Positions 1 to 10,915 of a DNA stretch of 64,000 bases are shown here, piece after piece. Both the position numbers and the translations under genes were made by a program. How positions within the stretch are numbered: the stretch's first letter is position 1; the number at the start of each line of letters is the position of its first letter. The DNA comes from CAWULT01 sp963923455 (lineage in GTDB: Bacteria; Acidobacteriota; Vicinamibacteria; Vicinamibacterales; UBA2999). The notes beneath the pieces were generated by a model. That model had not been told where the DNA came from, ran no database searches, and saw only the letters and a list, made by a program, of their open reading frames with translations. Where the stretch lies: the NCBI GenBank assembly GCA_963923455.1, contig CAWULT010000004.1:24938-88937 (forward strand), in the 5' to 3' direction.

Positions 1-1616
1 TGGAACATGTACTGCGAGCCGCCCCAGCGGTCGCGGACGACCCCCGCGCCGGGCCCGGCGTAGGTGAACTGGTACACGGGATAGCGGCGGGCCGGGTTGA
101 AGTCGGCCGGCTTGATCAGCATGCCCTCGAGCATCGCGCCGTCGCGCGCCCGCACCTGCACGAACTCCGGCTTCGCCAGGGCATAGCGCGTCAAGGCCGG
201 CACCGGGTTCGCATCGATCACCCGCAGCTCCTGGCCGTCCCCGCGGTGCAGGCGCACCTGCGCGGGCGTCGTCGCGTCACTCCAGACGTCGATGAACTGC
301 GAGAAGTCTGAGTTGAAGATCGCCCGGTGCGTCCCGGTGGCCCGCGACAGCCGCGTCAGGCCCGAGCCGTCCAGCCCGATGCGGTAGATGTCCATGCCGA
401 CGGCACTGCGTTCGGGCGAGGCGAAGAACACGTGGCCGTTTCCGTCCTCGCCGTACAGCGTCGCGACGTCCCATCGGCCCGTCGTCACCTGTGCCATCCC
501 GGTTCCGTCGGCGCGATACCGGAACAGCTGCCGGAAGCCGTTGCGCTCGCTGATCCACAAGAATGAGCCGTCCGACAGCCACACCGGGTTGCCGTTCTCG
601 TTCACCCAGGCCTTCGTCGTCTCGCGCAGCAGCCGTCGGCTCGCACCGGTCGCGGCGTCGCCGACGTTCAGGTCCAGCCACGTCTGTTCCCGGTTCTGCG
701 CCTGGTACACGACTCCGTGTGAGTCGGGCGTCCAGCCGACGTTGACGACCAGCAGGTCGGCTCGGTCGTAGGCCGTCGTGTCGATCCAGGCCGGGGCGCC
801 GCCGGCGATCCGCACCACGCCGAGCGTCACCTCGGGGTTGGGATCGCCCGCCTTCGGGTAGTCGGTCACTTCGAGTGCGGGACGATAGGGAAGGTGATCG
901 ACGACGGTGTACTCCGGCACCGGACGCTCGTCCAGGCGCAGGAACGCAATGCGGGCGGAATCGGGGCTCCACCAATATCCGCGGAACCGGCCGCGCCCGT
1001 AGATCTCCTCCTGGTACAACCAGTCGAGCCGCCCGTTCAGGATGGCGTCGCTGCCGTCCCCGGTGAGTGCGCGCTCGCGCTGCGTGGCGACGTCGACGGC
1101 ATACAGGTCGTTGCCGCGGAGGAAGGCGACGAGGCGGCCGTCTGGGCTGAACGACGGCTCGTCCTCACGCCCTGCCGTCGCGGTGAGGCGGACGGCCCTC
1201 GACGAACCGAAATCGTAGAAATACAGGTCGTCGGCAATGGTGACCAGCGCCCCGCTCCGCGCCGGGTTCAGCGTCAGGCCCCGCGCGCGCGCGGCGGTCC
1301 GCGCCGCGCCGGCATCGACGCCCGGCAGAGCCGCCAGAGCCGACGCCATCGCGTCGGCAGCGAAGAGCCGCGACTCGGCACCGGTCGCCGCGTCCACGCG
1401 CATCCAGTCGTACCCGCCGTCGCCCCGCCTCGCCCACAGGTAGGTCGAGGTGTCGAGCCAGGACAGGTCCGTCGGCGGGGTACCGCTGAAGTCGAGCCGC
1501 GTGGCCGGGTCGTAGATGACGTCGATGCTGAGCCGCGCCGGGGCCTGTGCGTGCGGCACGGCGCCGGCGACGAGGACTGAACCGATGAGCACGGCCAGGC
1601 GAAGGCGTCTCGGCAT
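1..1616 (-). CDS. Dipeptidyl peptidase IV (S9B), 3' end outside window
   Basis: Secreted or periplasmic serine exopeptidase that removes dipeptides after Pro or Ala. Only the N-terminal 538 residues lie in the window; the gene runs off the left edge. It starts at ATG 1616 with a clear signal peptide (basic MPRRLR, hydrophobic core, cleavage near AQA at 23-25). The beta-propeller follows, including the DPP IV substrate-clamp signature DWLYQEEIYGRGR near residues 195-207, whose paired Glu residues bind the peptide N-terminus. The last visible residues begin the alpha/beta-hydrolase domain (RYPVYQFTYAGPG); the catalytic Ser/Asp/His are outside. A TAATCT hexamer sits 7 nt before the ATG. It is divergent from the MBL hydrolase gene. 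Family assignment is secure; substrate is not determinable. Confidence 0.9.
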   Translation of the reverse strand, partial: MPRRLRLAVLIGSVLVAGAVPHAQAPARLSIDVIYDPATRLDFSGTPPTDLSWLDTSTYLWARRGDGGYDWMRVDAATGAESRLFAADAMASALAALPGVDAGAARTAARARGLTLNPARSGALVTIADDLYFYDFGSSRAVRLTATAGREDEPSFSPDGRLVAFLRGNDLYAVDVATQRERALTGDGSDAILNGRLDWLYQEEIYGRGRFRGYWWSPDSARIAFLRLDERPVPEYTVVDHLPYRPALEVTDYPKAGDPNPEVTLGVVRIAGGAPAWIDTTAYDRADLLVVNVGWTPDSHGVVYQAQNREQTWLDLNVGDAATGASRRLLRETTKAWVNENGNPVWLSDGSFLWISERNGFRQLFRYRADGTGMAQVTTGRWDVATLYGEDGNGHVFFASPERSAVGMDIYRIGLDGSGLTRLSRATGTHRAIFNSDFSQFIDVWSDATTPAQVRLHRGDGQELRVIDANPVPALTRYALAKPEFVQVRARDGAMLEGMLIKPADFNPARRYPVYQFTYAGPGAGVVRDRWGGSQYMF

Positions 1617-1623
1617 GGGGGTC

Positions 1624-1629
1624 AGATTA
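1624..1629 (-). promoter_or_regulatory. -10-like TAATCT upstream of the DPP IV gene
   Basis: TAATCT (minus strand, preceded by TGC) ends 7 nt before the ATG at 1616. No Shine-Dalgarno sequence fits in the gap, so a leaderless or near-leaderless transcript is suggested. No convincing -35 is seen. Confidence 0.4.
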
Positions 1630-1671
1630 GCACCCGGTGTCCCGCGCCGATCGGTCGAATCCGAAACCTGA

Positions 1672-1677
1672 TATCGT
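1672..1677 (+). promoter_or_regulatory. -10-like TATCGT upstream of the MBL hydrolase gene
   Basis: TATCGT lies 7 nt before the preferred GTG start at 1685. It supports that start and a leaderless transcript; a start at 1637 would place the hexamer inside the coding region. Confidence 0.4.
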
Positions 1678-1684
1678 CAGGACC

Positions 1685-3061
1685 GTGACGCGGCTGACAT
1701 TTCTCGGCGCCGCCCGGACCGTCACCGGGTCGAAGTATCTGCTGACGCACAACGGCCGGCGGGTGCTGTTCGACTGCGGGCTGTTCCAGGGGCTCAAGGA
1801 GTTCCGCCTGCGCAATTGGGAGGACTTTCCGGAGCCGCCGGGATCGATTGACGCGGTCGTGCTCACCCACGCACACCTCGACCACGTCGGGTACCTGCCG
1901 CGTCTCGTTGCCCACGGCTTCGAGGGGCGTGCGTTTTGCACTCCCGGCACCAGGGATCTGTGCCAGCTCGTCCTGCCGGATGCCGCCAAGATTCAGGAGG
2001 AGGACGCACGGCAGGCCAACCGGCACGGCTATTCGAAGCATCATCCGGCACTGCCGCTGTATGACGCAGCCGACGCGCAGCGTGCGCTGACCCGCCTCCA
2101 TCCCGTCAGCTATCGGCGTGAGGTCGAGATCGCGGAGGGCGTCAGCGTCGAGTTCGTCCCCGCGGGGCATCTGCTCGGGTCGGCGTTCGTGCTGGCGCGC
2201 CTGAAGGGCGGCCCGACGATCCTGTTCGGCGGCGACCTGGGCCGGTACGGGCGGCCCGTGCTCCCGGATCCGGAGCCGGCGGCCCGCGCCGACGTGGTCC
2301 TGGTGGAGTCGACCTACGGCGACCGCGACCATGCGGAGGACGACAACGGAGCGGCCCTCGCCGAGGTGATTCACGACACGGCGGCTCGCGGGGGCAAGGT
2401 CATCATCCCGGCGTTCGCGATCGGTCGCGTGGAGGAGCTGCTCTACTGGATCCGCCGGCTGGAGAAGGAGAGAAAGATCCCGGTGTTACCCGTGTTCGTG
2501 GACAGCCCCATGGCGACCGAGGCGCTGAAGTACTACACGGCGCGCGTGTCGGAGCTCGACGAGGAGATGCGCCCGTCGCAGAAGGCCGTCTCCACGTTCG
2601 CGACGGCGCGCTTCCAGACCATCGCGTCGCCGCAGCAGTCGAAGGAGCTGACGGCGAGCCGCCGCCCGGCCATCGTGATCTCGTCGAGCGGAATGGCCAC
2701 CGGCGGCCGTGTGCTGCACCACCTCCAGGCGGCGTTGCCCTACGCGCGCAACACGGTGCTGTTCGTCGGCTATCAGGCGGCCGGCACGCGTGGCCGGCTG
2801 CTGGTGGACGGTGCCGCAGAGATGAAGATGCACGGCAGCCTCGTCCCGGTGCGGGCGCGGGTTGCGAAGATCGACTCGATGTCGGCGCACGCCGACCGAG
2901 GGGAAGTGCTGCGCTGGCTGCGCACCATGCCCGCGGCGCCGTCGCGGGTGTGCCTCGTCCACGGCGAGCCCGGCCCGCTCGAGGCGCTCCAGGGGCTCGT
3001 CCGGCAGGAGCTGGGCTGGACGCCGGTGATTCCCGAGCACCGGCAGACGATCGACCTCTGA
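1685..3061 (+). CDS. MBL-fold hydrolase with beta-CASP and RMMBL domains
   Basis: Metallo-beta-lactamase-fold nuclease of the CPSF73/RNase J-like class (often annotated 'RNA specificity domain'). The metal motif HAHLDH is at about residues 62-67, with a further His in PAGHLLGSA. The beta-CASP insertion (VFVDSPMATEALKYY) follows, and the C-terminal RMMBL part has KIDSMSAHADRGE. The GTG start at 1685 gives 458 aa beginning TRLTFLGAARTVTGSKYLL, as family members normally begin; an in-frame ATG at 1637 would add 16 residues but lacks support. First of four plus-strand genes with short or overlapping junctions. Likely an RNA-processing nuclease, but no substrate can be read from the sequence. Confidence 0.85.
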   Translation: MTRLTFLGAARTVTGSKYLLTHNGRRVLFDCGLFQGLKEFRLRNWEDFPEPPGSIDAVVLTHAHLDHVGYLPRLVAHGFEGRAFCTPGTRDLCQLVLPDAAKIQEEDARQANRHGYSKHHPALPLYDAADAQRALTRLHPVSYRREVEIAEGVSVEFVPAGHLLGSAFVLARLKGGPTILFGGDLGRYGRPVLPDPEPAARADVVLVESTYGDRDHAEDDNGAALAEVIHDTAARGGKVIIPAFAIGRVEELLYWIRRLEKERKIPVLPVFVDSPMATEALKYYTARVSELDEEMRPSQKAVSTFATARFQTIASPQQSKELTASRRPAIVISSSGMATGGRVLHHLQAALPYARNTVLFVGYQAAGTRGRLLVDGAAEMKMHGSLVPVRARVAKIDSMSAHADRGEVLRWLRTMPAAPSRVCLVHGEPGPLEALQGLVRQELGWTPVIPEHRQTIDL

Positions 3062-3089
3062 ACGCGCACTGGCGGGGCCCGACGGACCG

Positions 3090-5039
3090 ATGGACGCCGA
3101 ATCCTCACTGATGGCCTCGACGCGCCGCTTCCTGCTGGAGCGCGTCGACGACGTGGCCATTGTCCAGATCTACGCCGACGGATTCTCGCGTCTGTCGCGG
3201 CGCGAGAAGGTGCTGACCTGGCACCTGTACCTGGCCGCGCTCGCCGGCCGCGACATCTACTACGACCAGCGCTACGCGTACGGCCTCGAGATGCGGGCCG
3301 TGCTCGAGGGCGTGCTGCGCCACGCCCGCGGGCTCGACCCGCACGTGCTGGCCGAGCTGCGACGCTACACGAAGCTGTTCTGGATCGGCAGCGGACCGTT
3401 CAACAACGTCACCGCGCGCAAGATCCTGCTTCGGCTGACGCCCGAGGAGCTGACGGCGGCGGTCGCGTCGGCGGCCGAGCACGGGGCGCCGCTGCCGCTC
3501 CGCCCGGGCGAGACGCCCGGGGCGCTCGTCGCGCGCCTCGCGCCGCGGTTCTTCGACCCGGCCGTCGATCCGCTCGTGACCAACAAGACGCCGGGACCCG
3601 GGCGCGACATCCTGCGGTCGAGCGCCAACAACCTCTACGTGGACGTCTCGATGGCCGACTTGGACGGCTTCCGAGAGCACTACGGGCTGAACTCGCGCCT
3701 GGTCAAACGGGACGGCCGGCTCGTCGAGGAGGTGTACCGCGTCGGCGGGCGCTACGACGCCGAGATTCGAAGGGTCGTGCGGCACCTGACCGACGCGGTG
3801 GCGTTCGCGGAGCCCGCCACCGCGGAAGCCCTGCGCGCGCTGATTCGCTTCTACACCACCGGGGAGGAGGCCGACCGCGTCGCCTACGACATCGCGTGGG
3901 TCCGCGATCGGGACTCGAGCGTCGACACGATCAACGGCTTCGTCGAGGTCTACATGGACCCGCGAGGCATGAAGGGGTCGTGGGAGGCGCTGGTCTACCA
4001 CGTCAACGAGGAGCGGACCAGGCGCATCCACGAACTCGCGCGCCACGCGCAATGGTTCGAGGATCACATGCCGTGGGAGCCGCGGTTCCGCAAGCCGGAC
4101 GTCACGGGCGTGACCGCGCGCGCCATCGATGTCCTCATCGAGACCGGCGATTCCGGGCCGATGACGCCGGTCGGCATCAACCTGCCGAACGACCAGGCCA
4201 TCCGCGAGCGCCACGGCAGCAAGTCGGTGTCGTTGTCGAACGTCACCGCCGCGCACGAGCACGCCACGCCGAAGGCCATGCGCGCGGAGTTCTCGTGGAG
4301 CGCGGAGGAGGTGGCGCGTGGCGAGGCGTGGGGCGCCTTCTCGCTCGAGCTGACCACCGAGATGCACGAGGTGATCGGCCACGGGTCGGGGAGGATGGCC
4401 GACGGCGTGACCGCCTCGCCGCACGAGCTGCTCAAGGAGCAGTACTCGGCGATCGAGGAGGCCCGGGCGGACCTGGTGGCGCTGTATTTCCTGCCCGATC
4501 CGAAGCTCGTCGAGCTGGGGCTGGTGCCCGCTGAGCACCATGGCGCCATCGTACGGGCGGAATACGAGCACTACACGCGTGGAGCGCTGGTGCAGCTCAG
4601 GCGCGTGCGCGAGGGCTCGCAGATCGAGGAGGACCACATGCGCAACCGCCAGATGGTGGTCAACTGGCTGCGCGCGCACACCGACGCGATCGAGCTCCGG
4701 CGGCGTGAGGGCAAGACCTACCTCGTGATGGTCGATCCCGTCCAGTTCCGCGCCGGCGTGGCGCGGCTGCTGGCCGAGGTCCAGCGCATCAAGGGCGAGG
4801 GCGATCATGCGGCCGCGCGGGCCTTGATGGAGCGGTACGGCGTGCACTTCGATCCCGCGCTGCGCGACGAGGTGGTGGGTCGCGTCGACGCGCTGCAGCT
4901 GCCGTCGTACACGGCCTTCGTGATGCCGCGGTTGTCGCCGGTCTTGGGCGACGACGGCGAGATCGTCGACGTCGAGGTCTCCTATCCGTGCGACTTCGAG
5001 GCACAGATGCTGGAGTACTCGGCGCTGGGCCGCCCGTGA
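3090..5039 (+). CDS. M49-family (dipeptidyl peptidase III-like) zinc peptidase
   Basis: Zinc aminopeptidase related to DPP III, which releases dipeptides from the N-terminus of short peptides. The M49-specific zinc motif HEXXGH appears as HEVIGH at residues 426-431 and the second motif EEXRAD as EEARAD at 456-461. At 649 aa it is slightly shorter than eukaryotic DPP III (about 700-740). No signal peptide, so probably cytoplasmic. ATG 3090 is used; an ATG at 3111 is an alternative. The stop codon overlaps the GTG of the next gene, implying translational coupling. Such genes are sometimes mislabelled dihydrofolate reductase; nothing here supports that. Confidence 0.85.
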   Translation: MDAESSLMASTRRFLLERVDDVAIVQIYADGFSRLSRREKVLTWHLYLAALAGRDIYYDQRYAYGLEMRAVLEGVLRHARGLDPHVLAELRRYTKLFWIGSGPFNNVTARKILLRLTPEELTAAVASAAEHGAPLPLRPGETPGALVARLAPRFFDPAVDPLVTNKTPGPGRDILRSSANNLYVDVSMADLDGFREHYGLNSRLVKRDGRLVEEVYRVGGRYDAEIRRVVRHLTDAVAFAEPATAEALRALIRFYTTGEEADRVAYDIAWVRDRDSSVDTINGFVEVYMDPRGMKGSWEALVYHVNEERTRRIHELARHAQWFEDHMPWEPRFRKPDVTGVTARAIDVLIETGDSGPMTPVGINLPNDQAIRERHGSKSVSLSNVTAAHEHATPKAMRAEFSWSAEEVARGEAWGAFSLELTTEMHEVIGHGSGRMADGVTASPHELLKEQYSAIEEARADLVALYFLPDPKLVELGLVPAEHHGAIVRAEYEHYTRGALVQLRRVREGSQIEEDHMRNRQMVVNWLRAHTDAIELRRREGKTYLVMVDPVQFRAGVARLLAEVQRIKGEGDHAAARALMERYGVHFDPALRDEVVGRVDALQLPSYTAFVMPRLSPVLGDDGEIVDVEVSYPCDFEAQMLEYSALGRP

Positions 5040-6211
5040 TCGTCTCGGACCGCGTGCCGGTCGACGCGAACACCAACGCGCTGACCCGCCTGCTCGCCGC
5101 CCGCCGCGCCGCCGGTGTGCCCGTGATCGACCTGACCGAGTCGAACCCGACCCGGGCCGGCATCGCGTATCCCCCGGACCTGCTCGCGCCGCTCGGCGAT
5201 CCCGCCGGGCTGCGGTACGCTCCCGATCCGCGCGGGCTCGAGGGCGCCCGCCGGGCGATCGCCGGCGACGCCGCCCGGCGGGGCGTCACCGTGTCACCGG
5301 ACGCGGTGGTGCTCTCGGCCAGCACCAGCGAGATGTACAGCTGGCTGTTCAAGCTGCTCTGCAATCCCGGAGACACGGTGCTGGTGCCGAGGCCCAGCTA
5401 CCCGCTCTTCGAGCACCTGACGCGGCTCGAGCAGGTGCGGGCGTGCCCGTATCGGCTCGAGTACCACGGACGCTGGACCGTGGACCTGGCGAGCGTGCGC
5501 GAGGCGCCGGCCTCGACGCGGGCGCTGCTCGTGGTCTCGCCGAACAACCCCACGGGCTCGTACGTGTCGCGCGCGGACCTGTCGGCGCTCGTGGCCCTGT
5601 GCGGCGAACGGGGATGGGCGCTGATCGCCGACGAGGTGTTCGTCGATTACCCGCTTGCGTCGCCCGAGGCCGACGGGCCCCTCACCGACGTCGCGGCTCG
5701 CGCCACCGACGTCCTCACGTTCACGCTGGGCGGACTGTCCAAGTCGGTCGGGCTCCCGCAGGTCAAGCTCGGGTGGGCCGTGGTCGGCGGGCCGCCCGGC
5801 GACGCCCGGCAGGCGCTCGACGGACTCGAGCTCGTCGCCGATACGTTCCTGTCGGTATCCACGCCGGTGCAGCTCGCGGCCTCCACGCTGCTCGCGCGGG
5901 GGCTGGAGGTGCGCGACGCCATTCGTCTTCGCGTGCGGGAGAACCTCGCGCGGCTGCGCGCGATGGCGACGGCGCACCCGTCGTGCGACGTGCTGCCCGT
6001 GGAGGGCGGATGGTCCGCCGTGGTGCGCGTGCCGGCCACGCGCAGCGAGGAGGCGCTGGTGCTCGACCTGCTCGCCCGCGAGTCCGTCCTCGTCCACCCT
6101 GGCTACTTCTTCGACTTCGACCACGAGGCCTTCCTGGTGCTCAGCCTCCTGCCGCCACCCGACGCGTTCGCCGAGGCGTGCGCGCGCGTGCTGCGCTTCG
6201 CATCCGCATGA
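5036..6211 (+). CDS. PLP-dependent class I/II aminotransferase
   Basis: Fold-type I aminotransferase, 391 aa. Visible motifs: the substrate loop VSPNNPTGSY, the cofactor-binding DEVFVDY and the Schiff-base lysine in GGLSKSVGLPQVKLGW at about residue 236. GTG at 5036 overlaps the preceding TGA (GTGA), and the protein then begins with the expected helix and TESNPTRAG; an upstream in-frame ATG at 4988 would overlap the M49 gene by 52 nt and is less likely. The stop overlaps the next ATG (ATGA). The substrate amino acid cannot be decided; the neighbouring peptidases make a role in amino-acid catabolism plausible. Confidence 0.85.
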   Translation: MIVSDRVPVDANTNALTRLLAARRAAGVPVIDLTESNPTRAGIAYPPDLLAPLGDPAGLRYAPDPRGLEGARRAIAGDAARRGVTVSPDAVVLSASTSEMYSWLFKLLCNPGDTVLVPRPSYPLFEHLTRLEQVRACPYRLEYHGRWTVDLASVREAPASTRALLVVSPNNPTGSYVSRADLSALVALCGERGWALIADEVFVDYPLASPEADGPLTDVAARATDVLTFTLGGLSKSVGLPQVKLGWAVVGGPPGDARQALDGLELVADTFLSVSTPVQLAASTLLARGLEVRDAIRLRVRENLARLRAMATAHPSCDVLPVEGGWSAVVRVPATRSEEALVLDLLARESVLVHPGYFFDFDHEAFLVLSLLPPPDAFAEACARVLRFASA

Positions 6212-7794
6212 GCACCGACGCCCTCCGGCGAGCCGGCGTCATGGTGCCGCTGTTCTCCCTGCGGTCTCCCCAGAGCTGGGGCCTCGGGGAGATCGGCGAT
6301 CTGGCGACGTTTCTGCCCTGGGCGGAGTCCGCGGGGCTGCGCCTCGTGCAGCTGCTTCCGATCAACGAGATGCCGTTCGGCGAGGCGTCGCCGTACTCGG
6401 CGTTGAGTGCGATGGCCGTCGACCCGCAGTTCATCTCGATGGGCGCCGTCGAGGACTTCACGGCGATCGGCGGCGAGCACGGGCTCGAGCCCGGCCTGCG
6501 GCATCGGCTGGCCGCGGTCCGTGCCGCGGAGGCGATCGACTACCGCCAGGTGCGGATCCTCAAGTTCGCGGCGCTGCGGCAGGCGTACGCGTACTTCGTC
6601 GAGCGCGAGCTCCCAGCCAGGTCGCGCCGGGCGCAGGCGTTCCGGGCGTTCGCGGCCGAGCAGGCATGGTGGCTCGACGGGTACGCCCTCTTTCGGGCGC
6701 TGCACGCCTGGCACGAGGGACGGCCCTGGACGGAGTGGCCCGAGGGGATCCGTCGGCGCGATCCGGCAACCGTCGCCGAGGCGCGTGCCGCGCTCTCCGA
6801 CGAGATCCGCTTCCGGCAGTACGTCCAGTGGCTCGCATCGGAACAGTGGCGCGCCGTCCGGGCGTCGGCCGGCAACGTGGCGCTCTTCGGAGACCTGCCG
6901 TTCATGGTGGCGCTGGACAGCGCGGACGTCTGGGAGCGCCAGGACGAATATCGCCTGGACGTTTCGGTCGGCGTGCCGCCCGACGCGTTCAGCGAGACGG
7001 GTCAGGACTGGCGGCTGCCGGCCTACGACTGGGACGTCTTCGCCGCCCGTGACTTCGACTGGCTGCGCCGGAGGGCCCGCCGCAACGCGGAACTCTTCGA
7101 CGGGTACCGCGTCGATCACCTCGTGGGCTACTACCGGACCTACGTCCGGCCGCACGACGGCAGCCCGGCCCACTTCATGCCCGCCGACGAGGCGGCGCAG
7201 ACGCAGCTCGGCGAGCAGGTGCTCGGCGTGTTCCGGGCCTCGGGCGCCGAAATCGTCGCCGAGGACCTGGGCACCGTTCCCGATTTCGTCCGGGCGTCGC
7301 AGGCGCGGCTCGGCGTACCGGGCTGCAAGGTGATGCGCTGGGAGCGGCAGTGGCAGGCGCCGGGACAGCCGTTCACGGATCCACGCGACTACCCGGAGCT
7401 GGCCGTGGCCACCTCGGGCACGCACGACACCGAGCCGATGGTCGCGTGGTGGGCGGCCACGCCTGCCGAGGAGCGGGCGGCGCTGCTCGCCGTGCCGTCG
7501 GTCGGCCGGGGCCTCGACGACGCGGAGCGCGAGGCCGCCATCGCCGGGCCGCTCATGGCGCCGGGTCTGCGCGACCGCGTGCTCGAGGCCCTCTACGCGT
7601 CGCGGGCCTACCTGATCATCCTGCCGATGCAGGATCTCTTCGGGTGGGACGATCGCATCAACGAGCCCGCCACGATCGGCGAGCACAACTGGACGTGGCG
7701 CATGCGGTGGACCACCGACGAGTTGCGGACGCGCGCAGAGAGCGTGTCGGTGGCGGCCCGCCTCCGAGGGTGGACCGACGCGCACGGCCGCTGA
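6208..7794 (+). CDS. malQ: 4-alpha-glucanotransferase (GH77 amylomaltase)
   Basis: Transfers alpha-1,4-glucan segments between maltodextrins, releasing glucose, in glycogen/maltodextrin turnover. 528 aa, usual bacterial length. GH77 landmarks in order: the N-terminal SWGLGEIGDL and SPYSALSAMAVDP, the catalytic-nucleophile region YRVDHLVGYYR (Asp in RVDH), VAEDLGTVPDFVR with the acid/base Glu, and the stabiliser region TSGTHDTEP. ATG 6208 overlaps the preceding stop (ATGA), so translation is probably coupled. Cytoplasmic. A second glycogen gene, glgC, lies near 35 kb. Confidence 0.95.
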   Translation: MSTDALRRAGVMVPLFSLRSPQSWGLGEIGDLATFLPWAESAGLRLVQLLPINEMPFGEASPYSALSAMAVDPQFISMGAVEDFTAIGGEHGLEPGLRHRLAAVRAAEAIDYRQVRILKFAALRQAYAYFVERELPARSRRAQAFRAFAAEQAWWLDGYALFRALHAWHEGRPWTEWPEGIRRRDPATVAEARAALSDEIRFRQYVQWLASEQWRAVRASAGNVALFGDLPFMVALDSADVWERQDEYRLDVSVGVPPDAFSETGQDWRLPAYDWDVFAARDFDWLRRRARRNAELFDGYRVDHLVGYYRTYVRPHDGSPAHFMPADEAAQTQLGEQVLGVFRASGAEIVAEDLGTVPDFVRASQARLGVPGCKVMRWERQWQAPGQPFTDPRDYPELAVATSGTHDTEPMVAWWAATPAEERAALLAVPSVGRGLDDAEREAAIAGPLMAPGLRDRVLEALYASRAYLIILPMQDLFGWDDRINEPATIGEHNWTWRMRWTTDELRTRAESVSVAARLRGWTDAHGR

Positions 7795-7822
7795 CGCGGC
7801 GCCGTGCGGATCCGGGGCGGGT

Positions 7823-9526
<1,704 letters not shown>

Positions 9527-9539
9527 CGAACTTCGGATC

Positions 9540-10856
9540 TTACTCGGTGACGTCGGCTTTCGGGATGGCCTCGTCGGGCAGACCCATGAGTCCGGCTTGG
9601 GTGAGCACCCGGGGGACGCTGGCAATCGGTTGTGCGGGCGGCAGTTCGGCCGCCGTCGTGACGTCGAGATCCCGGAGCCGGCGGGCGCTGACGAGCACGC
9701 GGCTCTCGAAGGACCCGGCGGCCTGGTTGTAGGCCTGCACGGCGCCGTCCAGGCGTTTCCTGACGTCGTCGAAGTGTCCCGTGAAGGTGGCCAGGCGCTC
9801 GTAGAACTCCTTGCCGAGGCGGGCGACCTCGCGGGCGTTCTCGGCCAGCGCCTCCTGGCGCCACGCGTGGGCGACCGTCGTCAGCAGGGCGATGAGCGTG
9901 ATCGGGCTCGCCAGCAGCACCCTGTTCTGGAGTCCGTGCTCGATCAGCGTCAGGTCCTGCTGCAGCGCCGTGCTGAACAGGGTCTCTCCCGGCAGGAACA
10001 TCACGACCATGTCCGGTGAACCGGGAAGCTGGTCCCAGTACGCCTTGCTCCCCAGCTTGTCCATGTGGTCCCGAACCTGCCGGGCATGCTGGGCCAGCTT
10101 CTCGGTCCGGACGGCGTCGTCGTGCGATTCCTGTGCGTCCAGGAAGGCGTCGAGCGGGGCCTTGGCGTCGACGACGATCTGCTTGTCGCCGGGCAGCCGG
10201 ACGATGAGGTCGGGCCGGAGCCGGCCGCCCTCCGTCGCCAGGCCCCGCTGCTCCTCGAAGTCGCACTTGTGCAACATGCCGGCCAGCTCGACGACGCGGC
10301 GCAGCTGCATTTCGCCCCAGCGGCCCCGCGCCGACGGTGTCCGCAGCGCCCTCGCCAGGCTCTGTGCCGACTGCCCCAGCGCGGCGACCTGCTCGCTCAG
10401 CCGGGCGTAAGCCGACACACGCTCGCGCTCGACGTCCCCGAGCCGGGACTCCACCTTCCTGAGCGTGTCGGCGAGTGGCTGCACCAGGCCGTCCACGGCC
10501 TTCTGCCGGGCCTCGAGCTGCGCGGCCGCGTCCTGGCGGTAGCCGTCGAGCGTGGCCTTCGCCATGTCCATGAACGCGCCGCGGTTGGCGTGGAGGGCGT
10601 CGGCGGCGAGCGACTGGAAGGCGTCCCGAAGATTCTGTCCGGCCGAGGCCAGCAGTGCGTGCGTCGCGTCGACCGACTGCTGCTGACGCTCGACCTCCTG
10701 CTGCAGCCACTTGTTGTCCTGCCGGGCCGCGGCCAGCTCCGTCGCGGCAGCGAGCCGGGCCTCGTCGAGGCGCCGGGCCCACACGCTCCGCGTGACGAGG
10801 AACGTCACGACGGCCGAGACGGCCACGGCGAGCACGAGCAGCAGGCTGGTGTCCAT
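9540..10856 (-). CDS. rmuC: RmuC family protein (DNA recombination/rearrangement limiting)
   Basis: 438 aa. An N-terminal membrane anchor (about residues 3-20, LLLVLAVAVSAVVTFLV) is followed by a long coiled coil (about 25-140, rich in Glu, Gln and Ala) and then the nuclease-like RmuC core with RGRWGEMQLRRVVELAGM, RPDLIVRLPGDKQIVVDAKAPLDAF and the MVVMFLPGE block. Known E. coli RmuC limits recombination at inverted repeats. The start at 10856 puts the hydrophobic anchor at the extreme N-terminus; an upstream in-frame start adds 27 low-complexity residues. Upstream of glnS, same strand, 13-nt gap. Confidence 0.9.
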   Translation of the reverse strand: MDTSLLLVLAVAVSAVVTFLVTRSVWARRLDEARLAAATELAAARQDNKWLQQEVERQQQSVDATHALLASAGQNLRDAFQSLAADALHANRGAFMDMAKATLDGYRQDAAAQLEARQKAVDGLVQPLADTLRKVESRLGDVERERVSAYARLSEQVAALGQSAQSLARALRTPSARGRWGEMQLRRVVELAGMLHKCDFEEQRGLATEGGRLRPDLIVRLPGDKQIVVDAKAPLDAFLDAQESHDDAVRTEKLAQHARQVRDHMDKLGSKAYWDQLPGSPDMVVMFLPGETLFSTALQQDLTLIEHGLQNRVLLASPITLIALLTTVAHAWRQEALAENAREVARLGKEFYERLATFTGHFDDVRKRLDGAVQAYNQAAGSFESRVLVSARRLRDLDVTTAAELPPAQPIASVPRVLTQAGLMGLPDEAIPKADVTE

Positions 10857-10900
10857 GGAAGGGCGCGTCGCCGCGCCACCGATGAGTGTACCGGGTTTGG

Positions 10901-10906
10901 TATTCT
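10901..10906 (+). promoter_or_regulatory. -10-like TATTCT upstream of the M23 lipoprotein gene
   Basis: TATTCT ends 9 nt before ATG 10916, with no Shine-Dalgarno between. Fits the leaderless pattern seen repeatedly in this window. Confidence 0.4.
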
Positions 10907-10915
10907 GCTGCGTCG